Below, piece after piece: positions 24,123 through 35,793 of a DNA stretch of 64,000 nt; position 1 is the first letter of the stretch, and every line of letters begins with the position of its first letter. The translations under genes were made by a program, and so were the position numbers. This stretch comes from Tieghemostelium lacteum (Eukaryota; Evosea; Eumycetozoa; Dictyosteliales; Raperosteliaceae): positions 186,001 through 250,000 of the forward strand of contig LODT01000039.1 in the NCBI GenBank assembly GCA_001606155.1, read 5' to 3'. Below the pieces are notes generated by a model. It did no database searches. It was not told the DNA's origin and saw only the letters and a list, made by a program, of their open reading frames with translations.

Positions 24123-25826
24123 TGCTGTTATTTTGATTGTGTGTTAAATACAGACTTGAGAATTGAGAGGATATGATTTCTATAAGACAATGGAATGTAT
24201 CATTACTCTTAGATTTTAAGGAATATAGGATATTATTATTGATTTGTATAGAACCTATCACGAACGTGACATCAGCATGCGTTCCAGGAGGCGAAACATA
24301 ATGGTATGTTTTGAGGATCTGGGATAGACCATCTACTGTTCCGTAGTTTCGGAAAATACATATTATCAGATCCTGTCTAAAGGATTGTTGTATTTGTAGT
24401 TGTGAAAAGTCTAATACAATCATGCATTCGTCTCCATCAACATTTCCAAGAATTCTATCTTTTTGTGTTTTGTATTCCTGCCTCTGAATTGGAAATTCCT
24501 CCATATGCTTTACAGCTTCAAGGTACATGGTCTTTTTTTTTATCTGGTAAATTGTCCACGTTAAATTGTCCATCAACTGTGCCCTCTACTTCCAATGTTT
24601 TCTTTTTTTCACAAATTGGACACATTGAATCTGATTTGCAGTGATGAATTCTCTCTTTTTTAATAATATGTTTTAAAACTCAGCCAAAATATATTTACTC
24701 CACTCTCTCGCGCTCTATTTTTCATTTGCTGATACAACTGTTTATTTGTAACAGTTTTTAGTCGGAATTCTCTGCCAGAGAAATAGGGAAGTACATCTTC
24801 GAATATTTGCTGCTAATGCCTGCTTTCTTTTCCTCTTAACATTAGCTTTATATTTGGCCATTAGTGATTATTTGATTCGTTTATGTATCTGTAGTAGGTT
24901 GCATTTGAAATTTTAAATATTCCTTTAGTTATTTCTCTGGGTGCACCATTTCCCCTCTTGCTCTGTTACCGATAATCAAATGGTGCATTATCTGTCTTCT
25001 AAATGGACTATTTGGTGGTAATTTTTGAATCAAATTTTGTACTCTTTGAATCATTCCTTCACCAACCTGGGTTGAAGTTTGCGAGGAGTTTATCCAATTT
25101 GTCAAATTCTTATTTAAACAAACTGATTGTTGCTGCCAAGTCTCTTGAAAGGTATCCAAAAACTTGCAGGATTCTTTCTTGTGGTTGAACATCAAAGTCC
25201 TGTGGACATCTAATTCTTTTTGGGTCTTTTTCAACAATTGATTCAGAATCATCTCGTTTGTTTTTTGTAGATTTTCTAGTATTGATTGTTATTGGGAAAA
25301 ACCATTATCTCTATTTGGTTCATCATTTCTTTTCTCACATGATCCTCCGCTCTCAAATGGTTTTTCCTCTCTCTCAAGTTGCTCTCTTTGTTTTCTAATG
25401 TTCTCCTCTCCTCTTTCAAGAACTTCTTTTTTTAATGTCCTCATGTCGTTTTCTAATATCATCTTGTCGTTTTCTAATATCCTCTTGTTGTTTTCTAATA
25501 TCTCTCCTCTTCTAATAATTTCCTCTTCTCCTCTTCTAAGCTCCTCTGATTGTCTTCTATTACCTTTTTCTTCTCTTTTAATGTTGTGCTCAATTTCTCC
25601 ATGAAGAGTTTGTTTGGACTTGAAGTTAGATTTAAGAGAGTTGATGTTTGAGGTATAGAGGTTGACAGCATCTCTGAGCTCCAATGGCACTTTTTACTAA
25701 ACACTCCATTAATATTCTCTCTAAATTGAGAGAGGATATTTTTGTATCTGTCAAGGTGCTCTCTAATTTCATTAAATTTGAGTTTTGTTGGATAATTTCT
25801 TGAATGCTGTTTTGAATTGATTCCAT
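24109..25826 (-). mobile_element. Probable decayed DNA-transposon coding region
   Basis: Minus-strand frames in order: a helical start (25826-25632), a coiled coil rich in Glu/Arg/Asn (25690-25289), a helical segment (25252-24929), a short basic frame beginning MAKYKANVKRKRKQ near 24862, a Cys-pair segment near 24610-24640, then 24576-24109. The last has a Tyr-Lys...CMIVLDFSQLQ segment followed by a QDLIICIF strand and HYVSPPGTHADVTFVIGS. This hydrophobic-strand-Asp pattern resembles the first catalytic Asp region of DDE-type transposases. No terminal inverted repeats were found by eye. Frames are interrupted several times, so it is inactive. The family is not named; the call is an inference. 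Confidence 0.38.
25435..25505 (-). repeat. Three 21-base repeats coding coiled-coil heptads
   Basis: About three tandem copies of a 21-base unit (core TTTTCTAATATC with CTTGTCGTT/CTTGTTGTT on the + strand). On the - strand each codes one heptad of the type ILEN(D/N)K(R/M). The unit length is exactly seven codons, so expansion lengthens the coil without a frame change. Confidence 0.7.
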
Positions 25827-26048
25827 TTTTCTAATTTTGCGATTCTATGTTTTTTTTGGCGACTAATATGATTCGTATTTGTATTATTTGATGATCCTGT
25901 ATTATTTAATATAGAAATGTTGTGGACAGATATTTTTGATAATGAAATTTCAATTACAATTTTTTTTTTGAAAAATCACTTATAAAAAATTTAAAAAAAC
26001 TTTGGAAATTGTCTCATTTTCGAAAATCACCGAATTTTAAAGAAAATC

Positions 26049-29000
26049 ATGAAACAAGATCTAAAATTGTCAAAGCATAAATCCAAGACACTGAAATTGG
26101 AACAAGAACAATTTATAGAGTTTGATAAAAATCAGATTAAACCAATACAAGAATATTTACAAGCCCATGTGCCAAGTGGTGGTACTAGCAACAATGCAAA
26201 CAATAATAATAATGAATCAGTAATATTACTAAACTTTTTTGCAACAAATAATAATCAACAACAAACTATTCAAATGAAAAAAATGGAGTCTTTGATTACT
26301 AAATTGACTAAAGAGGCTATCATTGGAAATTCAGAGTTGTACAGATATATCATTGATAAATTGGTATGGATAATATTCAGTGTTGGTTCAAAACACATTC
26401 AGGTGAATAAGTCCATTGTGAATATAGTAAACAGTTTACAGAGTAGATTGGATTTGGAAAAGGAGTTGGAATTGAAATTTAAGGATATTACAACTCAGTT
26501 GTTATCTACTACTATTGATAACCAAGATCCCTATAAAGTATTCAAATTGGGACCATTGTTGGAAATGAATGTAAAAAAGACTATTATTGAAACTAGATTC
26601 TATAAGGTATTACAAGTTCTTGGCGAATATCTTCAACAGCATATTAACGAACTAGAGAAATCCGATCAACTAAATATCACTACTACAATCTATGATTGTG
26701 AACAATCACTAAAAACTATTGTACACCTATTCAAACACAACAAACAAATCATTTTCCATAAAAGGTTGTTGGAGTTTGATTTGTCAATAGACAACACCAC
26801 AGATAAAAGTAAAATCACAATAGTACAATCAGTAATTCACACACTACAGAGATTCCTACTAAATGAAGCTATCCCAAAGAAATTAGTTACCAATTCTGGA
26901 TATGCACTGGCACAATTAATGTGTCTATTTGGTGGTTCAAATCAAAAAGATATTCAAGACCAAATTCTATCATCTATCATTCAACCAACTTCCAATACTC
27001 AATATCGATCTACATTTGATAAAATTTCAAATTTTATAGATAGTAATAAGAATAGTGAAATGGAATCTTTTTATTCTAAATTTCAAAGATTTTCAATGAT
27101 AAATCAATTATCAATTCTAAGAGGACTTGGATTGACAGATAATATTAAATGTCTGACATCACCAATTTCAATGTCAGATGGTAGTACATTCAATATCTAC
27201 CTAAACTTTATTTTGAAAAAGATTGGTGACTTTTGTAAGACTTCTATGGATCAACATAATAGATACTTTTCATTAGACTACCTGTTATGTCTACTAAAGA
27301 GTATTCTTGAAATTTTAAAAGATGAAAAATCATCAATTGAAATATTGTTCTCTATGCCATATGACCAATTCTTTAATAGCCATTATCAATCTCTTATGGA
27401 TTTAGTATGGAAGAATTGGGAATCTACAATCAGTCAAATTGCCTCCACTTCCTATGAAATATTTAAAATTCTCCTCCAAATTCATGAAATTACATTAACC
27501 AATACCCCAAATCCCCAATCCATATCATCATCCACTAAATCATTCATCAATACTCTAACTCTAAAACTAATTGACGAAGATTGGTTTTTAAAAGTAATTA
27601 TATTTAATAGTTTAATTTTTAAATATTTAAAATACTAATTATTAAATTTAGAGTAAATATGTTTTATTAGGCGAACTTTTAGATAGAGTTGGTCCAATAT
27701 TTATGATTGAGAAAAGAAATGATCTCTTAAAGAATATTTTTGCATCAATGATACATCATACCATTTGTACATCTGTAAAAGTATTTTTAGAGTTGTTTTT
27801 GAAGAAACTAAAACAAGCAATACCAAGTGATGATAGCAACCAGTCCAATACTAGTGACCTTAGTAAAGTTGAAAGATATTGGATACATCCATTATTAGAT
27901 GTTTTGACTAAAACTGATAATGTAACATCATCTAGAATTATATTATACGCTCTACCATGTCTATTAAATATATTCCCAAATTCACTATTTAAAATCATTA
28001 CTCTATTGGAAGAATACAAAGAACTGGATTATAATATTAAACTTAGAATATCATTAGCTGTATTGAACTCTGCCAGACAATTGGCATTGATTGATGGTAG
28101 TAAGTTACAGAATGATCATAAGACTCTCATTGAACAGTCTTTGGAGCACCAAGATGAATCTCTGCGGTTGTTGGCACTGGATCTTATTTGTACAAGTCCA
28201 AGAAACACTGAAAGAGTAACCAAAAAAGAAATTGCAATGATAAAGACTTTCTTGCTATTGAATAGTAAAGGTTCTTCCCCATTCATCAGAAACCAGATTC
28301 TAACTATTATTCAGAGATTTTGGATCAGATTAAAGGAATCAACTGCAAAGGTTTTCAGAGCTAAAACCAATACAAATATACGTGTGAAATCAGATCAACA
28401 ATCAATTGATGATTTAGTTCAACCTGACGATTTATTAGAGTTTATCAATTGGAATATGGAATTCTTTACATTGAATTTGTACCCCGATGCACCATTCCCA
28501 AGAAAGATGTTACCTCTTGAGGGTCTGACTCATTTTATTGATATATGGAGTCACGATTTCAATCTAGATAAACCATCACAACTAGTATTGCTAAAATGGA
28601 TTCAAGAGAGATCAAACCTATTTTCAAAACAGACTACCACTATATTGATAAATAATCTCTGGGATAACTATGATAGATGTAGAGAGTTAGCATCTGACAT
28701 TCTCTTAAAGTTTCCATCTCCATTACCAGGTCTTGAGTTGGAATCTGAAATTACTCCATTCCTTTTATGGGCTATTCGTCTATGTAGTTCTCCAAAAGCC
28801 AAAGAATGTGATACCGGTTCCTTTGCACTAAAATTATTTTTCAAAAAGTATGTTTTAGCTAATGGAATGGTACCTATTTTCCATAGTTCCCAAAAGTCAC
28901 CAGTAACCTATCAGAAAATTGAAGATCCTAATAAAGCCTCCATGGAATACATTCAACAACTATTGAGAATTTTAAAGTCCCAAGTCAACATTGCCAATGT

Positions 29001-32000
29001 TAATCTACTGGAATCTGCAAAACTTGCACCTATGCATGGTATGGTACTGGCACTTCGATACATTCTCTATGAAATTCCATATAAAGAAAAATCAAAAGAT
29101 GAGAAGAAACAGTGGAAATTTTTATTGGAGGATATTATAAATGTTGGTAAAACCATTTCCTCTATAGTTTTGAGGGTTGTTGCTGATTTGGCACCTGAAG
29201 GAAATATTCCAAGTTTTACAACAGATTCTAAAGGTTTACCAATATCTTTACCATCTGGTATAGTCTATGACGATGATGAAAGACTTCTAGCTAGTAATTT
29301 CACATCCATGTCATTACAATCCAATGACCATGAACAAGTTGAAAATGACGATCAATTGGAAGATGATTTGGAAATGGATGAAGAGGGTGAGGAAGACGAA
29401 GATATGGATATTCACAAGAATAATGAAGGCTTACAAGGTGGAATTGGTCAAATTATTACAGTATGCTCCTGGCAATGTACCAAACAAGTTAGTTTATTAC
29501 TAGGTGCTATCTTGGATCGTGTAGAATTAAACGATAATTCTCAAGAGGAATTAGTTAGTTTTAAGCAAATTCAAGAGATTGGTCAATTATTCTTAACAAC
29601 ACTTTTGACTAGTAGACATAAAGGTGCTATTGAAAAGACTTATTTAGGATACCAAATCCTCTGTTCTACACTACTGAAATCGAATCAACCTAGTCTCTAT
29701 TCACTGCCATCACAGTGGTTAGAGATTCTTTTTAAACGTGTACGTGAACAGTCTCTTCAAATAACTAGAAGATCAGCAGGTTTACCATTTGCTTTTATTG
29801 GTATTCTAACTGGAGAATCTACAGGATACCAAGAAACTAGACATCTACTAAGCAAGACAATCAATACACTTTTATCAGCTGCCAATGTAGATTCAAATCA
29901 AGATTGTGATAATGAAATGGCAAAGTATCAATCACAGGTTCACAGTATAAACATCCTTAAATCTATTTTTAGAGCTCGTGCCATTTTCAATGAACTTGAT
30001 CAGTATCTAGAACCTACATTGATAACTGTTATCAAAGCATTTTCTAGTAAGTCGTGGTCTGTTAGAAACTCTGCTACCATGGCATTTAGTATTCTAGTTG
30101 ACAGAGTAGTGGACAGTAAGAAACTCAAAGCTGATAAATCAATTCTCAATACCACCACATTTTATCACTTTTTCTCAAGAATGCCATCAGTATATCCATT
30201 CCTCTTAGAGTACTTCCGAAATTCTTTAGCATTCATTCAACAGAATCAGTCCACTGACAAGGATCAATTGGAGAAAGGTAAAGTCATTCAATCCTCTATC
30301 TATGCCATTTTGGTGTTGTTCAGTCGTTTGCAGCCATCAAATATCATTCATCCTAATGACCCTCTATCCCCTAGTCAATTCGTACCATTGATTACTCAAT
30401 GTTGTCAATTCTCATCGTATATGGTTAGACAGATATCCGCTAGAGCTTTAGTACCCTTAGTTTCCACTCTTGAGCTAGTACCTTTTATCTCTGGTCTCAT
30501 TGACCAAATTCCAATGACAATAGTAGACTGTAACAAAACTCATGGATATCTACTTCAAATCTACCATTTGATTAAAGGCCACATTCCAACATTCTCAGGT
30601 AAGGAACTTGACCAAATGGTAACCAGTATCCTCAGCCAGTTGAGTAAAATCACATGGATACTAAACCAAAGAGTTCCTCCACTATCATTTACATTGTTGA
30701 GAATTTTTATGATTTTAGATGTCAAGACTATATCAATTTCCCATCCAGAGGTATTAAAATCATTATTATCCACATGCACTGATGAACTGTTTAAGAGAAC
30801 TCCCACATCACAAGATAATGAAACTCCAATGTTTTTCAGTTATTTAGAAAAATGTACTGAATTGGTTCTAGTTTTCATTAGAAATACTTTATTGGAGAAT
30901 AGTAATGTAGGTTTCATGACAAGACAAGAGTGTACTGACAATTTATTGAAACTCTTCAATTCCTCATTCTATGAGATAAAATTGAATACAATGAAATTCT
31001 TATTGAAGAATACTGGACTTTTGGAAGTACTAGATCAGAAATCACTACAATCTACAATCATTGGAAATATGATTAAACCAGGTCAAAATGTTGAGATTAA
31101 AAAGAAGTCATTTAAGTTATTGGGTAAATTGACTATGGTATCTGATAATGACATTGATCTCTTTACACTCCTACAGGATATGGTATGGCAGAGAAATGGT
31201 ATTCAAATTGATTCTATAGTTTTATTTGGTCACTATTTCCAGAGATATTTTATAAACCTAACTCAACAGTCACAACCAATAACATTAGATCAACAAAAGA
31301 TACTTTCAACTTGGACCAAGATGACACAAACATTTTCACAATCCAATCAGACTTTGGAGTTGAGAGAAGGCGTTTTACAATCTATTCAATCTGCTCGTGA
31401 TATTTTATTAGTACCAGTAACACCATCTACACCCAATACACTATCCCATTTAATCATTGACACTTGGTTTATATTAATCACTCTATTAGAAGACGATAAT
31501 GAATCTGTTAGAAATAATTGCACAGTTTTAGTATCAAGTGTATTGATGAACAATCAGAAGCAAGCAACCATCCTAGAGGTATCCAAATCAATGGAATTAG
31601 TGTTCAGTCACTTGACATCACTCTTCCTAGACAAAGACTATCTATTTACTAGATTCATTCAAGAATTAAACATGTCCCAAACCACTGAAAATACAAACTC
31701 TGAATTTAGTATTTTCACTAGACAATTTAAAAATACTAGAGCACTATTTGATAAGGAACAGGATAACTATTTCTTTGAGAAAATGGTTAAGGTTCAATTG
31801 ATTGCTAACCAAATTGATTGTCATTATTCTCAATTTTCTAAACATTCAGCTTTTGAAGGTTTAGTTGAATATTTGAAAGATTTGTTGGCACAGGGTTCTA
31901 TATGGGTTAAATCAACTACAGAGTCAAATCAATCTAGTGTTTGGAACCATTGGTTTACATTTAACTATCAGATATTTCTACCACTATATTCAAGTTTGGT

Positions 32001-32223
32001 AATTTTCATTAGTTTGTATTCACACTCTAGATTACAGGTATATAAAGATACACTAGAAAAAGTACAATCTAATCTCACCGGTAATTTCAAATTACATCCA
32101 ATTCTCAGTCAACAATTATCAGTATTATCAAGTAAATTTAAAAGCAACAATAATCTTGTTGATGGTGGTACTAGTGCTGAACCACAAAAACAAAATTATT
32201 TCCTCATCTCACAAACCAAATAA
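26049..32223 (+). CDS. THADA/Trm732 homologue (DUF2428)
   Basis: Exons 26049-27593 and 27652-32223 with a 58-base intron, 2,038 residues. The acceptor at 27651 is chosen because it keeps frame; the later AG at 27670 would bring a stop. The chain is helical-repeat (armadillo-like) throughout. Markers of the THADA family are FFTLNLYPDAPFPRKMLPLE in the DUF2428 part and RRSAGLPFAFIGIL, which matches the conserved RRSAGLP segment. Yeast Trm732 partners the methyltransferase Trm7 (FTSJ1) to 2'-O-methylate position 32 of the tRNA anticodon loop, so a cytosolic tRNA-modification scaffold is expected. An acidic insert lies at about residues 1060-1095. Length is close to human THADA (about 1,950). No Ca-ATPase-type features are seen. 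Confidence 0.88.
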
Positions 32224-32649
32224 ATAATATTTTTATTGTTAACAAACACCACACACCAAATTTTAAAACTCACACCAAATCAAATTAAAATGATCATCAT
32301 ATTTTTGGTGTTTACTTTAGGTAAAAAAAATAAGCACTACCCACACCCCACACATTTACTATTTTAAAAACATGTGGGTTGGGGGTATAGTTAGTTTTTG
32401 ACATGAGTATTTAATTTAACAAGGGTATTGGTTTAAATTTGTAACCAAACCATTCATTAAAATGGTAAGTGATTGGATAACAAGTATGGTGATTTAAATC
32501 TGCTCAAATCAAACTGTTTGTTAATGTAAATTGTTTATTTGAACAACATCGTTTTTAAAATTGATTTAAAACCTTTTTTGTCAGTACTTAAGTTATTTTA
32601 ATTATATTTAAATTCAATTTATTATAATATAGATATACATACATAAAGG
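32224..32649. other. Intergenic with C-rich/G-rich inverted motifs
   Basis: A C-rich block at about 32340-32354 (CCACACCCCACAC) and a G-rich block at about 32370-32387 (TGTGGGTTGGGGG) face each other across 20 AT-rich bases and could pair in part. CA-rich/GT-rich blocks of this type resemble the G-boxes bound by Dictyostelium GBF upstream of developmental genes. This is suggestive only. Confidence 0.4.
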
Positions 32650-34347
32650 ATGAAGTCTATAGTTTTATTAGGTATAGTTGCTTTAAGCTTATACTGTATG
32701 ATTGGGAATGTACAATCGTTCCATACACCAGTGGACCCAAGTGTAAAGAGACAAATGCAAGAGTCTGTGTTTAGATTGATGACTGCTATTGCTTATAGAA
32801 CTTCTCAAGATCCTAGAATATGGTGTGAAGAAGTCCGTGGTGCTGAAGGAGGTAGAGAATATTCATGGAGTGATTTTAGAGGACATTCTGTCTACCTTTT
32901 AGACCTTTATATTTCCTTGCAATTTGATGTAGCTTGTGAAACTCAGTTACTGGCACTACGTAGTCTTCTACTTAACCAAATATCATCCCCACAACCATTT
33001 AGAACTAATGCAACATGGTGGCAAGATGTGTATCTCCCCACTGCTGTTGATGCCTTCACATGTGGATTTACATCATCCAAACTCGAAGATTTTGATTTTG
33101 TTTCCCACGATTTACGTGAGAATTTCAATACTGATGCATTCAAGCAAAAGTTATGGTACTTGATTGGAAACTACTTGAACTCAATCTACAAACAACGTGA
33201 GAACAATAACAGAAGATTGGACTTTGACAGTGGTCTCTATATCCCATTTTTAGATAAATACACTGGAGGTGACTATACTGTAACTAATCAAATGAGAGTT
33301 GGGTTCCCAACATACCTTGGAAGATCTATTTGGTTCCTTTTCCATGCTATGGGTCAGAGAATTGCAGATAGCTCTTGTACCGATCAAGCCATGCTAGATG
33401 ATCTCTTTGAGCGTTCTAGAATTTGGTTGACTTTCTTTGCCACTTTACATCCCTGTCCATTCTGTCGTGAACATTTCCTGTCGCATGTCTCCGTAAATGA
33501 CAGATTTGCCAGTGATCCTTTGAATAACGAAGCCATAAGATACTATCCAATTGAACATTTACTACTTGGTGGTGTTGAAGGTACACTTGCTGGAAAAGTC
33601 TCAGCTATCAAATCTAGTGATAAAAACTCTCTGGCTATATTCTTTTGGAAATTGCATAATGCAGTGACAAGTTCAGTTGAAATGGGTTGCTCATGTTTCA
33701 CTGAAGAAATTGAAGATAAAGATCCATATAACTGTGTATTTGATCCAACTAATACCACACAGATTCGTTATCCACGTATGGGAAGAGTATTCCCAGTTAC
33801 CAAAAGATTTGAATTTATTTTGACCACCAATCACAATTACACTCTATTTGATGATTCCAGATCACAGTTAGAAACATCTATAAAGAAGATAACAAGTATT
33901 GATAATCTAACTCTTAGAATTGAGTTGTGGAAATACTGGAACAATGGTACTAAAATCTCAGAAACCTCTCAAAATCAAGTCACTGAGCTTACCACTGAAA
34001 TTGAAAAAATGACAAACTCGTTCCTCCAACTTGGTATACTTCAACAACAGTACTCACACAATGAGACATTGAGTTGTGCAAAACTTACAGAACAGCTATC
34101 AGCACTGAAATCCAGGGACAACATTACCACACCAGATCCCACTAAAATTGCAAGACTCTCTGATAAATGTGCAAAATATCTAACAGATTCTGCTTGTAAT
34201 AAACAATATCCACTCCCACCAACACCATCTCCAACTCCAACTGTAAATTCAACACAAGATAATATCCAACAAAGTGTATCAAATCAACTATCATCCAACC
34301 TTTTCCTACTTGTATCTCTAATCATCTTATTATCCTATCTCTATTAA
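32650..34347 (+). CDS. Secreted or GPI-anchored sulfhydryl oxidase (Erv/ALR domain)
   Basis: A single exon of 565 residues. A signal peptide lies at about 1-23. An Erv1/ALR FAD-binding domain covers about 215-345: GRSIWFLFHAM opens it, CPFC at 269-272 is the redox-active disulfide, and FFWKLHNAV is the FAD-contacting WxxHNxV-type helix. The family oxidises thiols to disulfides and passes electrons to O2. The C-terminus is Thr/Pro/Ser-rich and ends in a hydrophobic helix with no charged tail, typical of a GPI-attachment signal. It probably acts at the cell surface or in the secretory pathway, cross-linking coat or matrix proteins. No thioredoxin domain is present, so it is not QSOX-like. Confidence 0.85.
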   Translation: MKSIVLLGIVALSLYCMIGNVQSFHTPVDPSVKRQMQESVFRLMTAIAYRTSQDPRIWCEEVRGAEGGREYSWSDFRGHSVYLLDLYISLQFDVACETQLLALRSLLLNQISSPQPFRTNATWWQDVYLPTAVDAFTCGFTSSKLEDFDFVSHDLRENFNTDAFKQKLWYLIGNYLNSIYKQRENNNRRLDFDSGLYIPFLDKYTGGDYTVTNQMRVGFPTYLGRSIWFLFHAMGQRIADSSCTDQAMLDDLFERSRIWLTFFATLHPCPFCREHFLSHVSVNDRFASDPLNNEAIRYYPIEHLLLGGVEGTLAGKVSAIKSSDKNSLAIFFWKLHNAVTSSVEMGCSCFTEEIEDKDPYNCVFDPTNTTQIRYPRMGRVFPVTKRFEFILTTNHNYTLFDDSRSQLETSIKKITSIDNLTLRIELWKYWNNGTKISETSQNQVTELTTEIEKMTNSFLQLGILQQQYSHNETLSCAKLTEQLSALKSRDNITTPDPTKIARLSDKCAKYLTDSACNKQYPLPPTPSPTPTVNSTQDNIQQSVSNQLSSNLFLLVSLIILLSYLY

Positions 34348-34726
34348 TAATAAGAAATAAAAAAAAAATAGATTAAATTAAAAATTAACACATCTTATGT
34401 CATCTTCTGATATTTCACCTCTAAAAAGTAATCAATGATGTCGCTAAAAAAAATCCAATTTTTTAATTGTCAAAAAGTTTAGATAGAGACATCACCTCGA
34501 AAAAAATCAAAATTAAATTATAATAAAATCTACTCTTTAAAGAAAATAAATCTTTTTTCTTTATTTTGTCTATTTTTTTTTACTTACTGTGTTGTGTGTG
34601 TTAAAATTTATTTATTTAAATATTTAAAAAGTTTTAATTGTTCAAAAAATATCTTTTTATCGATTTATAAAATTTTAATTTGAAAAAAAACTCTCATCTT
34701 TTTTTATATTATTTTTGGGAATAATT
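34348..34726. other. Intergenic, no gene seen
   Basis: AT-rich spacer between two same-strand genes, with T and A runs. No recognised motif. Confidence 0.6.
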
Positions 34727-35692
34727 ATGACTTACACAACAGTTAAAGAAGAATGTTCGTTAAAATCTAAAGAAAATCTAATTTTTAGTAAAAATGGTAG
34801 TAGTACAACATCAGATAACATTAACGATATGATAGAGGATGTTCATCCAGAAGATCAAGAGAAACCAACTAAAACCGAAACTACACCTACCACAACTTCA
34901 GTAACCAATATAAAAGATAAAAAGGATGCATTCAAATCAAAATACACGACAACTAAACGAAGACAAGAACAAATATCAGTAGTATTATTCTTTATATTTC
35001 TTGGCCTTTCATTTAAAAAGTTTTTCACAATGTATTTTGTACAGAATATTTGGATCTTTTTAGTCTCTTCCGTTTTGGCAATGTTTGCTGCTGACTTTTT
35101 CTCTGGAATAGTTCATTGTAAGTTTGAAAATTTTTTTAACTGTGGGAAAGTACATTATACAAAGGTATTAATATGTATATTTACAGGGGCAGCAGATACC
35201 TGGGGATCACTAGATACTCCATTGGTTGGTGGTAGTTTTATTAGATCATTTAGAGAACATCATGTAATGCCTACAGAGATGGTTAATCATGATTTTATTG
35301 AGACTAATGGTGATAATTGTATGCTAACCATTCCAGTTTTGGCATTCACAGCACTTTCTCAAACTAACTCTGAAAACAGTTATGATCTATTTCTTTTGAC
35401 ATTTTTGGTTAAACTTGCATTTTGGGTAAGTCTTACCAATCAGATTCATAAATGGTCACATACCTACAGATTACCATTTTGGGTCAAATGGCTACAGAGT
35501 TCCGGTATCATTCTATCCAAAAGAGATCATGCAGTTCACCATCGTAACCCATTTGACAAGTACTATTGTATTACTAATGGATGGTTAAATCCATGGTTAG
35601 CTTCTATTGGTTTTTGGAAGAGATTAGAAGAAGTCATTACTTTGACCACTGGATATATCCCACGTGATGATGATCAAGCATGGACCTCTTAA
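34727..35692 (+). CDS. TMEM189/Kua-type lipid desaturase (plasmanylethanolamine desaturase family)
   Basis: Exons 34727-35117 and 35187-35692, 298 residues. Splicing removes 23 codons and restores the family segment GIVHWAADTWGSLDTPLVG. Histidine motifs of the family are all present: VHW, REHHVMP followed by HDFIE and NGDN, IHKWSH, and HAVHHRNPFDKYYC. Two or more membrane helices fit an ER membrane enzyme. In animals and myxobacteria (CarF) this family makes the vinyl-ether bond of plasmalogens, so plasmalogen synthesis is inferred. The first 85 residues are hydrophilic and not conserved. The ATG at 34727 is used; the frame upstream of it has no other ATG. The intron is 69 bases and has no in-frame stop, so unspliced mRNA would also be open. 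Confidence 0.9.
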   Translation: MTYTTVKEECSLKSKENLIFSKNGSSTTSDNINDMIEDVHPEDQEKPTKTETTPTTTSVTNIKDKKDAFKSKYTTTKRRQEQISVVLFFIFLGLSFKKFFTMYFVQNIWIFLVSSVLAMFAADFFSGIVHCKFENFFNCGKVHYTKVLICIFTGAADTWGSLDTPLVGGSFIRSFREHHVMPTEMVNHDFIETNGDNCMLTIPVLAFTALSQTNSENSYDLFLLTFLVKLAFWVSLTNQIHKWSHTYRLPFWVKWLQSSGIILSKRDHAVHHRNPFDKYYCITNGWLNPWLASIGFWKRLEEVITLTTGYIPRDDDQAWTS

Positions 35693-35793
35693 GAACTCAA
35701 TTTAACTCAAATAACTCAACATACTTTATAACCAAACTATGTCTGAGAATTAATCTAAAATTTTTTTTTTGTTAACACACCTTTATTCATGTA

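Noticed and set aside
26049-32223. Acceptor at 27670 for the THADA-like gene intron
   Set aside because: It would put a stop codon four codons into exon 2. The acceptor at 27651 keeps the frame open.
35187-35692. Desaturase as one uninterrupted 325-codon frame
   Set aside because: The 69-base middle segment disrupts the conserved HW...DTWGSLD region and has clear GTAAGT and ACAG ends, so it is an intron. The TTG at 34715 is also not the start.
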